DNA of 64,000 nt from Aureibacter tunicatorum (GTDB lineage Bacteria > Bacteroidota > Bacteroidia > Cytophagales > Cyclobacteriaceae): assembly GCF_036492635.1 (NCBI RefSeq), contig NZ_AP025305.1:4730000-4793999 (forward strand), written 5' to 3'. The first letter of the stretch is position 1. Every line of letters begins with the position of its first letter. Of this stretch, positions 44,712 to 52,733 are shown piece by piece. The notes below the pieces were generated by a model that worked only from the letters and a program-made list of their open reading frames with translations, searched no databases and was not told where the DNA came from. The position numbers were made by a program, and so were the translations under genes.

Positions 44712-46196
44712 ATGCTTCAATTTTTTTGGCATCAGTGGCTTTCGAGCTCAAGGAAGTCTTATACTGGCAAGAGAGTATTAAACTTGTTCATACATTATTC
44801 GATCTACATCCTTTTGTTAGGGATGCTTGCCTTATTTAGTGTGGGAATCAAATATATGATGAAAGATTTTTTCCCAAATCAGGATCACGCTGTTATTATG
44901 GGAGGATTTGGAATAAATACCATTTTCGTAATGGGATTTATGAGATTTATGTTCAATAAGGATAATAAATTTTCTATCAAACCTTACCTTCACCTTCCTA
45001 TCTCTCAAAAATCCATTATCAATGCATATATATTCAAGGATTTTATTTCTCTTTTTGGATTGATACCGATATTAGTAGCAATTCCATTTTTTATAAATTT
45101 TATAGTCCCTAATTACCCTGTTATTTACACTGTAGGCTGGGGAATTACTTATGTATCATTGACGTTTATTTTCAACGTCATTTATTCGATATTGATCACT
45201 AAACAAAAAAACCATCAAGGAGCTGTCATGATGCTTTTTTGGTCATTGAACCTTATAGCAGTGCTTGATTTCTATCAATTTGTATCAATTGCTCCATACT
45301 TTAGAGCTTTTTTTAATTTTATAGCTACAAACGTATGGTGTTGGTCTATATTTCCAGTGACCTTCACAATTCTTTTACTTCTATTAAGGAAAGAAATAAA
45401 AGAATGCTTAAGAAAGGAAAGGTCTACTAAAGAAACACAAGAGGCTCCTTCAAAAAGCAATAAGTGGCTAGACAAAATAAGTAATCTAGGATTTACAGGA
45501 GTGCTGGTTACAAACGAATTAAAATTAATCTGGAGAAACAAGCGACCTCGGAGCCTTATAATCGCGAGTTGCATATTGCCTTGTATCATCATTTATGGAA
45601 TGACAGGATATAGCTCTGAGGTTGAGATCCCAGCCTTTTTTAATATCATGGGAGCTCTATTTGTAGTAGGGTACTTTCCAATGGTTTATGGACAGTTTTT
45701 ATTTGCCTGGGAAAGCAGTTTTTTCACACATTATATTAGTCAAAACGTAACAATAAATGAATATGTAAAATCAAAATTTTGGTTTCTTGCTTTGATCACT
45801 TTGATTAATTCATTTTTTGCAATTCCAGTACTTATCATTAAACCGGATTTAACACTTGCATTTATTTCTGCCATAATCATACAATTGGGAATAATCAATT
45901 ACCTAATGATTCTAATGGGCTTATTCAACTCTAGTAGAATGGATATAAGCAAGAGCACGATAGGAAACTCTCAAGGAACTCAATTCCATCATTTCATTAT
46001 GATTTTTATTATCATGGCCATTCCATTAGGCATTACTTCCTTGTTTTATCTTTTAGATATGATGAGTACAGGCTATTTGATCATTTGTGTTATGGGATTA
46101 ATCGGTTTCTTATTACAAAAGCCTCTATTAAATCTACTGAGCAAAGACTTTGCTGAAAGGAAGTACAAAATGATTACAGGATTTAAGGAAAATTAA
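44712..46196 (+). CDS. ABC-2-type permease subunit (DUF5687-like)
   Basis: A 494-residue polytopic membrane protein with about ten to twelve hydrophobic helices and a polar cytoplasmic loop (about 235-275). The first residues (FWHQWLSSSRKSY) and overall pattern resemble the DUF5687 family of Bacteroidota, which pairs with an ABC ATPase. That partner is the next gene, at 46407. It starts 79 bp after the previous operon and is separated from it by a terminator, so the two ABC units are probably independent. The substrate is unknown. Confidence 0.8.
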   Translation: MLQFFWHQWLSSSRKSYTGKRVLNLFIHYSIYILLLGMLALFSVGIKYMMKDFFPNQDHAVIMGGFGINTIFVMGFMRFMFNKDNKFSIKPYLHLPISQKSIINAYIFKDFISLFGLIPILVAIPFFINFIVPNYPVIYTVGWGITYVSLTFIFNVIYSILITKQKNHQGAVMMLFWSLNLIAVLDFYQFVSIAPYFRAFFNFIATNVWCWSIFPVTFTILLLLLRKEIKECLRKERSTKETQEAPSKSNKWLDKISNLGFTGVLVTNELKLIWRNKRPRSLIIASCILPCIIIYGMTGYSSEVEIPAFFNIMGALFVVGYFPMVYGQFLFAWESSFFTHYISQNVTINEYVKSKFWFLALITLINSFFAIPVLIIKPDLTLAFISAIIIQLGIINYLMILMGLFNSSRMDISKSTIGNSQGTQFHHFIMIFIIMAIPLGITSLFYLLDMMSTGYLIICVMGLIGFLLQKPLLNLLSKDFAERKYKMITGFKEN

Positions 46197-46406
46197 AAAA
46201 CTTAATTAAAGCTACAGTAAACATAATTTTTATAAGTGTAAAACCACAGTAGGGCAAACTGATTTCAAAAAGAAAAATACCGTTATGTCCCTCTTTGGAG
46301 AAGGTGAAGGGAGAGTATTTATATCAAATCATTTTTCTTTTTGAATATGCTACCCTGCTCACGTTCTGTACTCAAACTTTATTTATTCATAATCACTTTA
46401 TTTAAT

Positions 46407-47111
46407 ATGATCAATATATCGAATCTCGAAAAGAAATATAAAAATAAAACTGTCCTGCATATCAATTCACTGTCTATAGAAAAAGGAAATTGCATAGGCT
46501 TAGTAGGTAATAATGGAGCAGGAAAAACCACTCTTTTGAGTCTTATGCTTGACTTGATAGAATCTACCAACGGTGAAGTAAAAATCAATAATGAAAACGT
46601 CAAAAAGCAGAACTGGAAGTCATCCACAGGCTCATATCTGGATGAAGATTTTTTGATTCCATATTTGACTCCAAAAGAGTACTTTGAATACATAGGAAAA
46701 CTTCATAAGGTCGATAAAGAAGCAATTATTAGCTTTATGAATGAGAATAAGAGCTTTTTCGATTTTGAAGAAATGGGTAAGAAAACCTATATCAGAGACC
46801 TTTCCAAAGGGAATACTCACAAAGTGGGAATATTAGCCACTATGCTTTTCAAACCTGAGTTAATCATACTTGATGAGCCTTTTGCTAACCTTGACCCGAC
46901 TTCTCAGCAGTTATTGAAGAAAAAGCTTATCTCATTGCACCAATCAGGAACGACGCTTATCGTTTCAAGCCATGACCTAAGGCATCTGACAGAAATAAGC
47001 GACAGAATCATCTTACTTGAAGAAGGTAAGGTAAAAATAGATACACCAAACAATGAAAGCATGCTGGAAAAATTAGAGTCATACTTTATCCTTAATAATG
47101 AAGCCGTTTAA
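46407..47111 (+). CDS. ABC transporter ATP-binding protein
   Basis: A 234-residue ABC ATPase with Walker A GNNGAGKT (34-41), a degenerate signature DLSKGNTHKVG, Walker B LIILDEPFANLDP and H-loop SSHDLRHL. I chose the ATG at 46407 because the protein then begins with the usual first strand (MINISNLEKKY); an upstream in-frame ATG at 46341 would add 22 residues not normal for the family. It likely powers the permease at 44712. A hairpin shared with gldJ follows directly. Confidence 0.88.
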   Translation: MINISNLEKKYKNKTVLHINSLSIEKGNCIGLVGNNGAGKTTLLSLMLDLIESTNGEVKINNENVKKQNWKSSTGSYLDEDFLIPYLTPKEYFEYIGKLHKVDKEAIISFMNENKSFFDFEEMGKKTYIRDLSKGNTHKVGILATMLFKPELIILDEPFANLDPTSQQLLKKKLISLHQSGTTLIVSSHDLRHLTEISDRIILLEEGKVKIDTPNNESMLEKLESYFILNNEAV

Positions 47112-47118
47112 AAACAAA

Positions 47119-47146
47119 AAGCCCGACTGGATTACCAATCGGGCTT
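47119..47146. terminator. Terminator shared by the ABC gene and gldJ
   Basis: A perfect 8 bp stem AAGCCCGA with TCGGGCTT between convergent genes. The minus-strand side has a T-rich run (TTTTTGTTTTT), so it is a strong terminator for gldJ and a weaker one for the plus-strand gene. Confidence 0.8.
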
Positions 47147-47170
47147 CTATATTCAAATTATTTGTTCTTA

Positions 47171-48385
47171 CTAGTAATTAGATCCAGCTCTGATCATAGC
47201 GCATCTGAATCCAATTGTTGCAGTTGCTGAATCCTGAGCCAAGAATCTTCTTGTTCCCGGGTTCAACCAATAAGCAACATCTTTCCAAGATCCACCTTTG
47301 TAAACTCTTACTCTGTTATCTACCAATGAGTTGTGATTGTCAAAATCATACTGCTCTGCCTCATCGCCAAAGTCTGAAAGTCTAACTGGGTTGAAATCTT
47401 CAACATCTGTATACGACAAAGGTCTGTAAAGGTCAAGCACCCACTCATTCACGTTACCAGCCATGTTGTAAAGACCAAAGTCATTTGGCATGTATGAATA
47501 AATCTGAGCAGTAATCATCGCGCCATCATTCAACTTACCAGCAATACCGGCATAGTCACCTCTACCTCTTTTGAAGTTGGCTAGCATTTGTCCCATATCC
47601 TTACCATATGGATTACGAACAGCATGTCCATCCCAAGGATATTGTCTTTGGTGAGTTTGGTTTTCGTTACCCCACTGCGTACCAATCATCGCTTTAGCAG
47701 CATATTCCCACTCAGCTTCTGTTGGCAATCTGAAATCAGGAAGCACAACACCTGTTTCCAAAGGAATACGTCCTTCAGCAGGCACATCAATCTCAGCGTT
47801 CTCAGCCAATTTTTGATTCACGAAGTTTGTTCTCCATGTACAGTAATCCATAGCTTGCTCCCAGCTCACACCTACAACTGGATAGTATCTAAACCCTGGA
47901 TATCTCAAATAATGGTCAACATATGAGTCATTATATGCCAATTCAGCTCTCCACACAGTTGTATCCGGCAAAGTGCTTTTCATAAACTCTACTGATGAGT
48001 CACTTTGAGAAATATAGTACATATACTCCAACCAGTGAATATTCGCCACCTCAGTTTCATCCATATAGAAAGAAGCAACTGTAACTGTTCTTTCCACATT
48101 GTCTCTAAGGTTCATAACATCCTCTTCGTATGATCCCAATACAGTACGACCACCCTCGATAAATACCATGTTTGGCGCATCCGGCTGACCTTCAAAGTCA
48201 TTGACTTGATAGCCATCATCTTCATTAAACTCAACACCGGTAACAGTACTCGCTCTTCCTGGGTTCTCTGCTGTCGGGTGTTGTTGGTTAGAACAAGAAG
48301 CCATAAACCCAACTCCCAACACCATCAGGAGCCACTTTTTTATTCCGACCATATTTCTCTTCATAACGTACAATTTTTTATTCAA
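47171..48385 (-). CDS. gldJ: Gliding motility / type IX secretion lipoprotein GldJ
   Basis: A 404-residue lipoprotein (lipobox FMASC, cysteine 31) with a formylglycine-generating-enzyme (FGE-sulfatase, SUMF1-like) fold. GldJ-type landmarks include PNMVFIEGGRTVLGS, SFYMDETEVAN, YYPVVGVSWEQAMDYC, RLPTEAEWEYAA, YNMAGNVNEWV and a final GFRCAMIRAG. In Flavobacterium GldJ is needed for gliding and for stability of the GldK-N secretion complex. The SUMF1 fold is structural there rather than enzymatic. I prefer GldJ over GldK because of the DNVERTVTVASFYMDETEVANIHW-type pattern. An internal ATG seven codons in (MKRNMVG) could be the true start. Confidence 0.83.
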   Translation of the reverse strand: MNKKLYVMKRNMVGIKKWLLMVLGVGFMASCSNQQHPTAENPGRASTVTGVEFNEDDGYQVNDFEGQPDAPNMVFIEGGRTVLGSYEEDVMNLRDNVERTVTVASFYMDETEVANIHWLEYMYYISQSDSSVEFMKSTLPDTTVWRAELAYNDSYVDHYLRYPGFRYYPVVGVSWEQAMDYCTWRTNFVNQKLAENAEIDVPAEGRIPLETGVVLPDFRLPTEAEWEYAAKAMIGTQWGNENQTHQRQYPWDGHAVRNPYGKDMGQMLANFKRGRGDYAGIAGKLNDGAMITAQIYSYMPNDFGLYNMAGNVNEWVLDLYRPLSYTDVEDFNPVRLSDFGDEAEQYDFDNHNSLVDNRVRVYKGGSWKDVAYWLNPGTRRFLAQDSATATIGFRCAMIRAGSNY

Positions 48386-48496
48386 TAACCTGTTTTATAA
48401 TCACTAATATAAAAATATAAAATTTTTATGCAAAGTTTCACTAAGGAATGAACTTATAATATACAGAATAATTTTAAAAAAAAAGAAAAATAAGCA

Positions 48497-51400
48497 CTAT
48501 TTTATTATTGAATTTAATATTGTTAATGCATTTTCTACTGAATTCACATTATCTATCGTCATAATCAATTTTTGCTTGTGTTCCTTTATTTTTGTCAATT
48601 TTGGATTAGATTGGGCAAATTTAATTACTGCACCAAAGACATCGGAAGCATAAAACTCTTCATTGTTAGCGGCAACGAAATATCCTTTCAACACAGAATT
48701 TTTCAATGTCAACTTCTCCATGCCCAAGTTTTGCGCCAACCATCTCAACCTCAATGTCTCCATCAAATCATTCACCTCTTCAGGCATTTTGCCAAATCGG
48801 TCTTCCAATTCTTTTGCAAATAGCAGTAAATCTTTCTCATTCTTGATTCGATCAAGCTTGGTGTACAAACTCAATCTTTCTGAAATATTGCTGACATATG
48901 TTTCAGGTATAAGAATCTCCATATCAGTCTCTATAACGCAATCTTCTACAAACGGCTTCGCATCTTTAGCTTCTTCCAATTCTTTGCTGAACAAGTCCTT
49001 GAATTTTGTCTGCTTCAATTCTTGCACGGTTTCATCCAGAATCTTATGATACATCTCAAAGCCCAAGTCCGTAATGAATCCACTCTGTTCCGCTCCCAAT
49101 AAATTTCCAGCTCCTCTGATATCCAAATCTCTCATTGCCACCTTGAAGCCATCTCCAAGATCTGAAAACTCCTCCAAAGTCGAAAGCCTCTTTCTAGCAT
49201 CTCCAGTCATCGTCGACACAGGAGGTGATATCAAATAACAAAATGCCTTCTTATTAGACCTTCCAACTCTACCCCTCATCTGGTGCAGATCCGATAGACC
49301 GAACATATGCGCCCTATTTATTATAATGGTATTGGCATTTGGAATATCCAAGCCCGACTCTATGATGTTCGTCGATACCAATACATCATACTCTGTATCA
49401 ATAAAGTTCGCCATTATTTTCTCAAGCTTGCTTCCTTCCATCTGGCCATGAGCGGTAACTACTCTAGCATCTGGGACCAACCTCTTGATCAGTGAAGCTA
49501 TAGCGTCAATATCGCTTATTCTATTATGCACAAAGAACACTTGACCGCCCCTTCTCAGCTCATAATGAACGGCATCTCTTATGACTTCCTCATTGAATGT
49601 TCTAATCTCGGTTTTTACTGGCTGTCTGTTAGGTGGAGGCGTAGCGATAATACTCAAATCCCTTGCGCCCATGAGTGAAAAGTGAAGCGTCCTTGGAATA
49701 GGTGTCGCTGTCAAAGTCAAAGAATCAACATTCACTTTCAATTCTTTAAGCTTTTCCTTCACTTTTACGCCAAACTTTTGCTCCTCATCAATGACCATCA
49801 AGCCCAAATCCTTGAACTTGACATCTTTGTTTACTATCCGATGAGTTCCAATTAGAATTTGTGTATCTCCCTCTGCTACTCTTGCTAATGTCTCTTTTAC
49901 TTGTTTGGTTGATTTGAAACGATTTATGTATTCTACATTTACAGGAAAATCCTTCAAGCGTTCACTAAAGGTTCGATAATGTTGCATCGCCAGTATCGTA
50001 GTAGGCACCAAAACAGCAACTTGCTTGTTATCCGCGACAGCCTTGAAAGCCGCTCGAATAGCTATCTCTGTCTTTCCAAAACCAACATCACCGCAAACCA
50101 ATCTATCCATCGGCGAAGTCAATTCCATATCCGCCTTCACATCGACAGTTGCTTTGCTTTGGTCTGGAGTATCTTCATATAAAAAAGAAGACTCCAATTC
50201 AACCTGCATGAATGTATCTTTGCTGTAAGCGAAGCCTTTGGAGGCTTTTCTTTCCGCATATAGGTTAATTAAATCTTCCGCGATATCTAAAACCTTCTTT
50301 TTGACTTTCTTCTTCTTGTTTTCCCATTCAGCCGAGCCAAGTTTGCTTATCGCAGGCGGAACACCTTCTTTGCCTGAATATTTGGATACTTTATGAAGAG
50401 ATTGCAAGCCAACATAAAGCAAGTCATTGTCTTTATAGATTAGTCTTATTGCTTCTTGCTTATTCCCTTTGACGTCCACCTTCTCCAAACCAGCAAACCT
50501 TCCTATTCCATAATCGACATGGGTGACAAAGTCTCCCGTCTTTAATGTTCTTAATTCCTTTAGGGTTAGAGCCTTGGATTTTGAGTGCTTTTCCTTGGTT
50601 TTGAATCGATGATATCTTTCATAAATCTGATGATCGGTATAGCAAAGCACTTTTATATTATGATCAACAAAGCCTGCTCTTATACCCAAGTTTGCTCCTT
50701 GAAACCGCAACCCCGAATCGATTTCCTCAAAAATAGACTCCAGCCTCTCAAGCTGTTTAGGAGCTTCAGCCACTATCCAAATAGAATAGCCTTTATGTAA
50801 ATGCGATTCCAAATCCTTGGCAAGCATCTCCACATTTTTATTAAAGCTTGGCTGTGCGGAAGAATCAAACTCAACCTCATGCTCATATTCTTCAGAAAAC
50901 CGATTCCCAAAATCGATTCTTTTGACTTTTTGCAGGTCAGCATCAAATGATTCCTTGGAAACGAATAAATGCTCTGGCTTCAGCAAAACACTTTCGCCTT
51001 CATTAGAAGATGCAATATCATCGAATTTTTGACAAACCTTCTCGAAGCCTTCCTCCAATACATCCATTAATTGCTCATGATCCTTAAGCCAAACTGTGGT
51101 CGTGTCAGACAAATAAGCCAAGATAGACTCTCTTTTTTCCTCCAGCAATTTAGTTTGCACATTGGGTATTATGCTTATTTGCTCCAAGTCAGACTCCGAA
51201 AGCTGCGTCTCAGGATCGAACATTCTTAAAGATTCCACTTCATCGCCGAACAAATCTATTCTAAATGGCAAATCCGCTGAATAAGAATACACATCAATGA
51301 TACCTCCTCTAATGGCGAACTGTCCTGCTTCATATACAAAATCAGACTTTTCGAAACCAAAAGAAGTCAATATCTCAGCGAAAAATTCCACATCCAACTC

Positions 51401-51853
51401 TTCTCCTTTCGAAATCTTGAATGTATTCGAAGTCAACGACTTTTTATTGATGACCTTTTCTGAAAGAGCCTCTGGATAAGTGACAATTATTTGCTTAGCC
51501 TTTTCAGTATTGATTTTATTCAAGACTTCAGCGCGTTGCAGAATATTGGCATTTTCAGTCTCCTCATATTCATACGGCCTTCTGTACGATCCTGGGAAAA
51601 ACAAAATTTCCTTGTCTTTTGAAATAGCTTGCAGATCTGTATGAAAAAATGCAGCTTCTTCCTTATCATGCAAAACAACCAAATGGTGCCCTGAATCATT
51701 TTTGTTAGCATATGACAACATAACAAATGCGTCAAGACTGCCTTTTAGCCCCGATAAAGCGATCTTTCTTTTTTTCTTGTCCGCTACTTCAAGCAAAACT
51801 GTTGAAAGCCAACTGTCTGTCTCAAAATGAGCGTCTAAACTGGTATTTTCCAA
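48497..51853 (-). CDS. mfd: Transcription-repair coupling factor Mfd
   Basis: A 1118-residue protein with full Mfd architecture. A UvrB-like N-terminal module lies at about 1-350. A CarD-like RNA polymerase interaction domain follows around ALTLKELRTLKTGDFVTHVDYGIGRF. The RecG-type translocase has Walker A GDVGFGKT (588-595), a DEEQ box in VIDEEQKFGV, TATPIPRTLHF and MRGRVGRS, and a C-terminal TRCF domain closes the protein. Mfd removes stalled RNA polymerase from DNA lesions and recruits UvrA. It probably shares a transcript with the lipoprotein gene 11 bp upstream. Confidence 0.97.
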   Translation of the reverse strand: MENTSLDAHFETDSWLSTVLLEVADKKKRKIALSGLKGSLDAFVMLSYANKNDSGHHLVVLHDKEEAAFFHTDLQAISKDKEILFFPGSYRRPYEYEETENANILQRAEVLNKINTEKAKQIIVTYPEALSEKVINKKSLTSNTFKISKGEELDVEFFAEILTSFGFEKSDFVYEAGQFAIRGGIIDVYSYSADLPFRIDLFGDEVESLRMFDPETQLSESDLEQISIIPNVQTKLLEEKRESILAYLSDTTTVWLKDHEQLMDVLEEGFEKVCQKFDDIASSNEGESVLLKPEHLFVSKESFDADLQKVKRIDFGNRFSEEYEHEVEFDSSAQPSFNKNVEMLAKDLESHLHKGYSIWIVAEAPKQLERLESIFEEIDSGLRFQGANLGIRAGFVDHNIKVLCYTDHQIYERYHRFKTKEKHSKSKALTLKELRTLKTGDFVTHVDYGIGRFAGLEKVDVKGNKQEAIRLIYKDNDLLYVGLQSLHKVSKYSGKEGVPPAISKLGSAEWENKKKKVKKKVLDIAEDLINLYAERKASKGFAYSKDTFMQVELESSFLYEDTPDQSKATVDVKADMELTSPMDRLVCGDVGFGKTEIAIRAAFKAVADNKQVAVLVPTTILAMQHYRTFSERLKDFPVNVEYINRFKSTKQVKETLARVAEGDTQILIGTHRIVNKDVKFKDLGLMVIDEEQKFGVKVKEKLKELKVNVDSLTLTATPIPRTLHFSLMGARDLSIIATPPPNRQPVKTEIRTFNEEVIRDAVHYELRRGGQVFFVHNRISDIDAIASLIKRLVPDARVVTAHGQMEGSKLEKIMANFIDTEYDVLVSTNIIESGLDIPNANTIIINRAHMFGLSDLHQMRGRVGRSNKKAFCYLISPPVSTMTGDARKRLSTLEEFSDLGDGFKVAMRDLDIRGAGNLLGAEQSGFITDLGFEMYHKILDETVQELKQTKFKDLFSKELEEAKDAKPFVEDCVIETDMEILIPETYVSNISERLSLYTKLDRIKNEKDLLLFAKELEDRFGKMPEEVNDLMETLRLRWLAQNLGMEKLTLKNSVLKGYFVAANNEEFYASDVFGAVIKFAQSNPKLTKIKEHKQKLIMTIDNVNSVENALTILNSIIK

Positions 51854-51864
51854 GCCGATTAGTT

Positions 51865-52326
51865 CTATAGTTTGATATTAACCTTTGATTTATAGTCCAC
51901 AGGAACTTTGAATGTTATCCCATGAGCCTTCACTTTGACAAACCCCAAATAATGCACCTCGACACTGCTTTTTCCACCCAAAAAGCCAAAAGCAAGATTC
52001 AATAGTTGATTATTTATCTTTTCAGGCAAAAATTCTATCGTTATTGGAACCATGAACTCGTCTTCGGAAGGAATATCCAAATCATACTCTTTATCTACTT
52101 TGCCTAAATCTGTATCACCTACGCTTACCAACAAACTGATTTCCTTCAGCTTCAAGTCCTTGTTATTGGGATTGTAAAGCACAGCATCGGCAGAAAGTTT
52201 CAACTTATTGTCTTCGCCGCTTCCAACAACGACATTTTCAATATATTTAAATTCGGGAGGTTGCGGTTTTTGACATGAGGAGACCGCGAACAACATCAGG
52301 ATAAAAATGACTAGCCTATATTTCAT
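51865..52326 (-). CDS. LEA14-like (WHy domain) lipoprotein
   Basis: A 153-residue lipoprotein (lipobox VSSC, cysteine 18). The mature part is a single beta-sandwich-like domain with LKLSADAVLYNPNNKDLKLKEISL, a pattern typical of LEA type 2 / WHy proteins, in which N-P-N follows a strand. The function is unknown; such proteins bind or stabilise envelope components. It ends 11 bp before the mfd start on the same strand. Confidence 0.75.
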   Translation of the reverse strand: MKYRLVIFILMLFAVSSCQKPQPPEFKYIENVVVGSGEDNKLKLSADAVLYNPNNKDLKLKEISLLVSVGDTDLGKVDKEYDLDIPSEDEFMVPITIEFLPEKINNQLLNLAFGFLGGKSSVEVHYLGFVKVKAHGITFKVPVDYKSKVNIKL

Positions 52327-52385
52327 AATATCTAAAGAAAATTTTAGGCCCTAAGTTAAAAAATAAAACGGAATTTAAGGGTTCA

Positions 52386-52628
52386 TCAACAATGCAATAT
52401 GGCACTCATAGTCTCTTCCAAATCCTTGAAACTAGAATACGAGTATTCCTTGGATTGCTCATCATAATCGATAGGAGCTCCCAGATAGATCATGATATTA
52501 AGATAGCCTTCCACGTCATAAACTGAATCAGACATGTAGCCGGCAAGCTGCTCCGAAGATACAGAGCCCACCTTCTTAATATAGGCGTCTATTTTCTTTA
52601 TTTTTTCTACGGAATCACTAATATTCAT
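52386..52628 (-). CDS. Small protein, possible winged-helix fold
   Basis: An 80-residue protein whose pattern of three short helices, then GSVSSEQLAGYM and a hydrophobic wing (IMIYLGAPIDYDEQSKEYSY), recalls a small winged-helix DNA-binding or adaptor domain. I cannot name it. It stands alone between the LEA14-like lipoprotein (59 bp after its end) and the large DUF3352-like gene upstream. Confidence 0.6.
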   Translation of the reverse strand: MNISDSVEKIKKIDAYIKKVGSVSSEQLAGYMSDSVYDVEGYLNIMIYLGAPIDYDEQSKEYSYSSFKDLEETMSAILHC

Positions 52629-52733
52629 TACATCAGGTCACTGAATAAAAATTAAAATAACTTATATATTATTATTGAAATCTAAAACCTTTACAAGTTT
52701 AAACAAATTTAAGAATTCTAACAAATTTTATGA

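Noticed and set aside
46341-46406. Upstream ATG start for the second ABC ATPase
   Set aside because: It would add 22 hydrophobic residues not typical of ABC ATPases; the ATG at 46407 gives the normal N-terminus.
47171-48385. Formylglycine-generating enzyme or sulfatase activator
   Set aside because: The fold is shared, but the lipobox and the GldJ-type sequence pattern point to the gliding and secretion lipoprotein.
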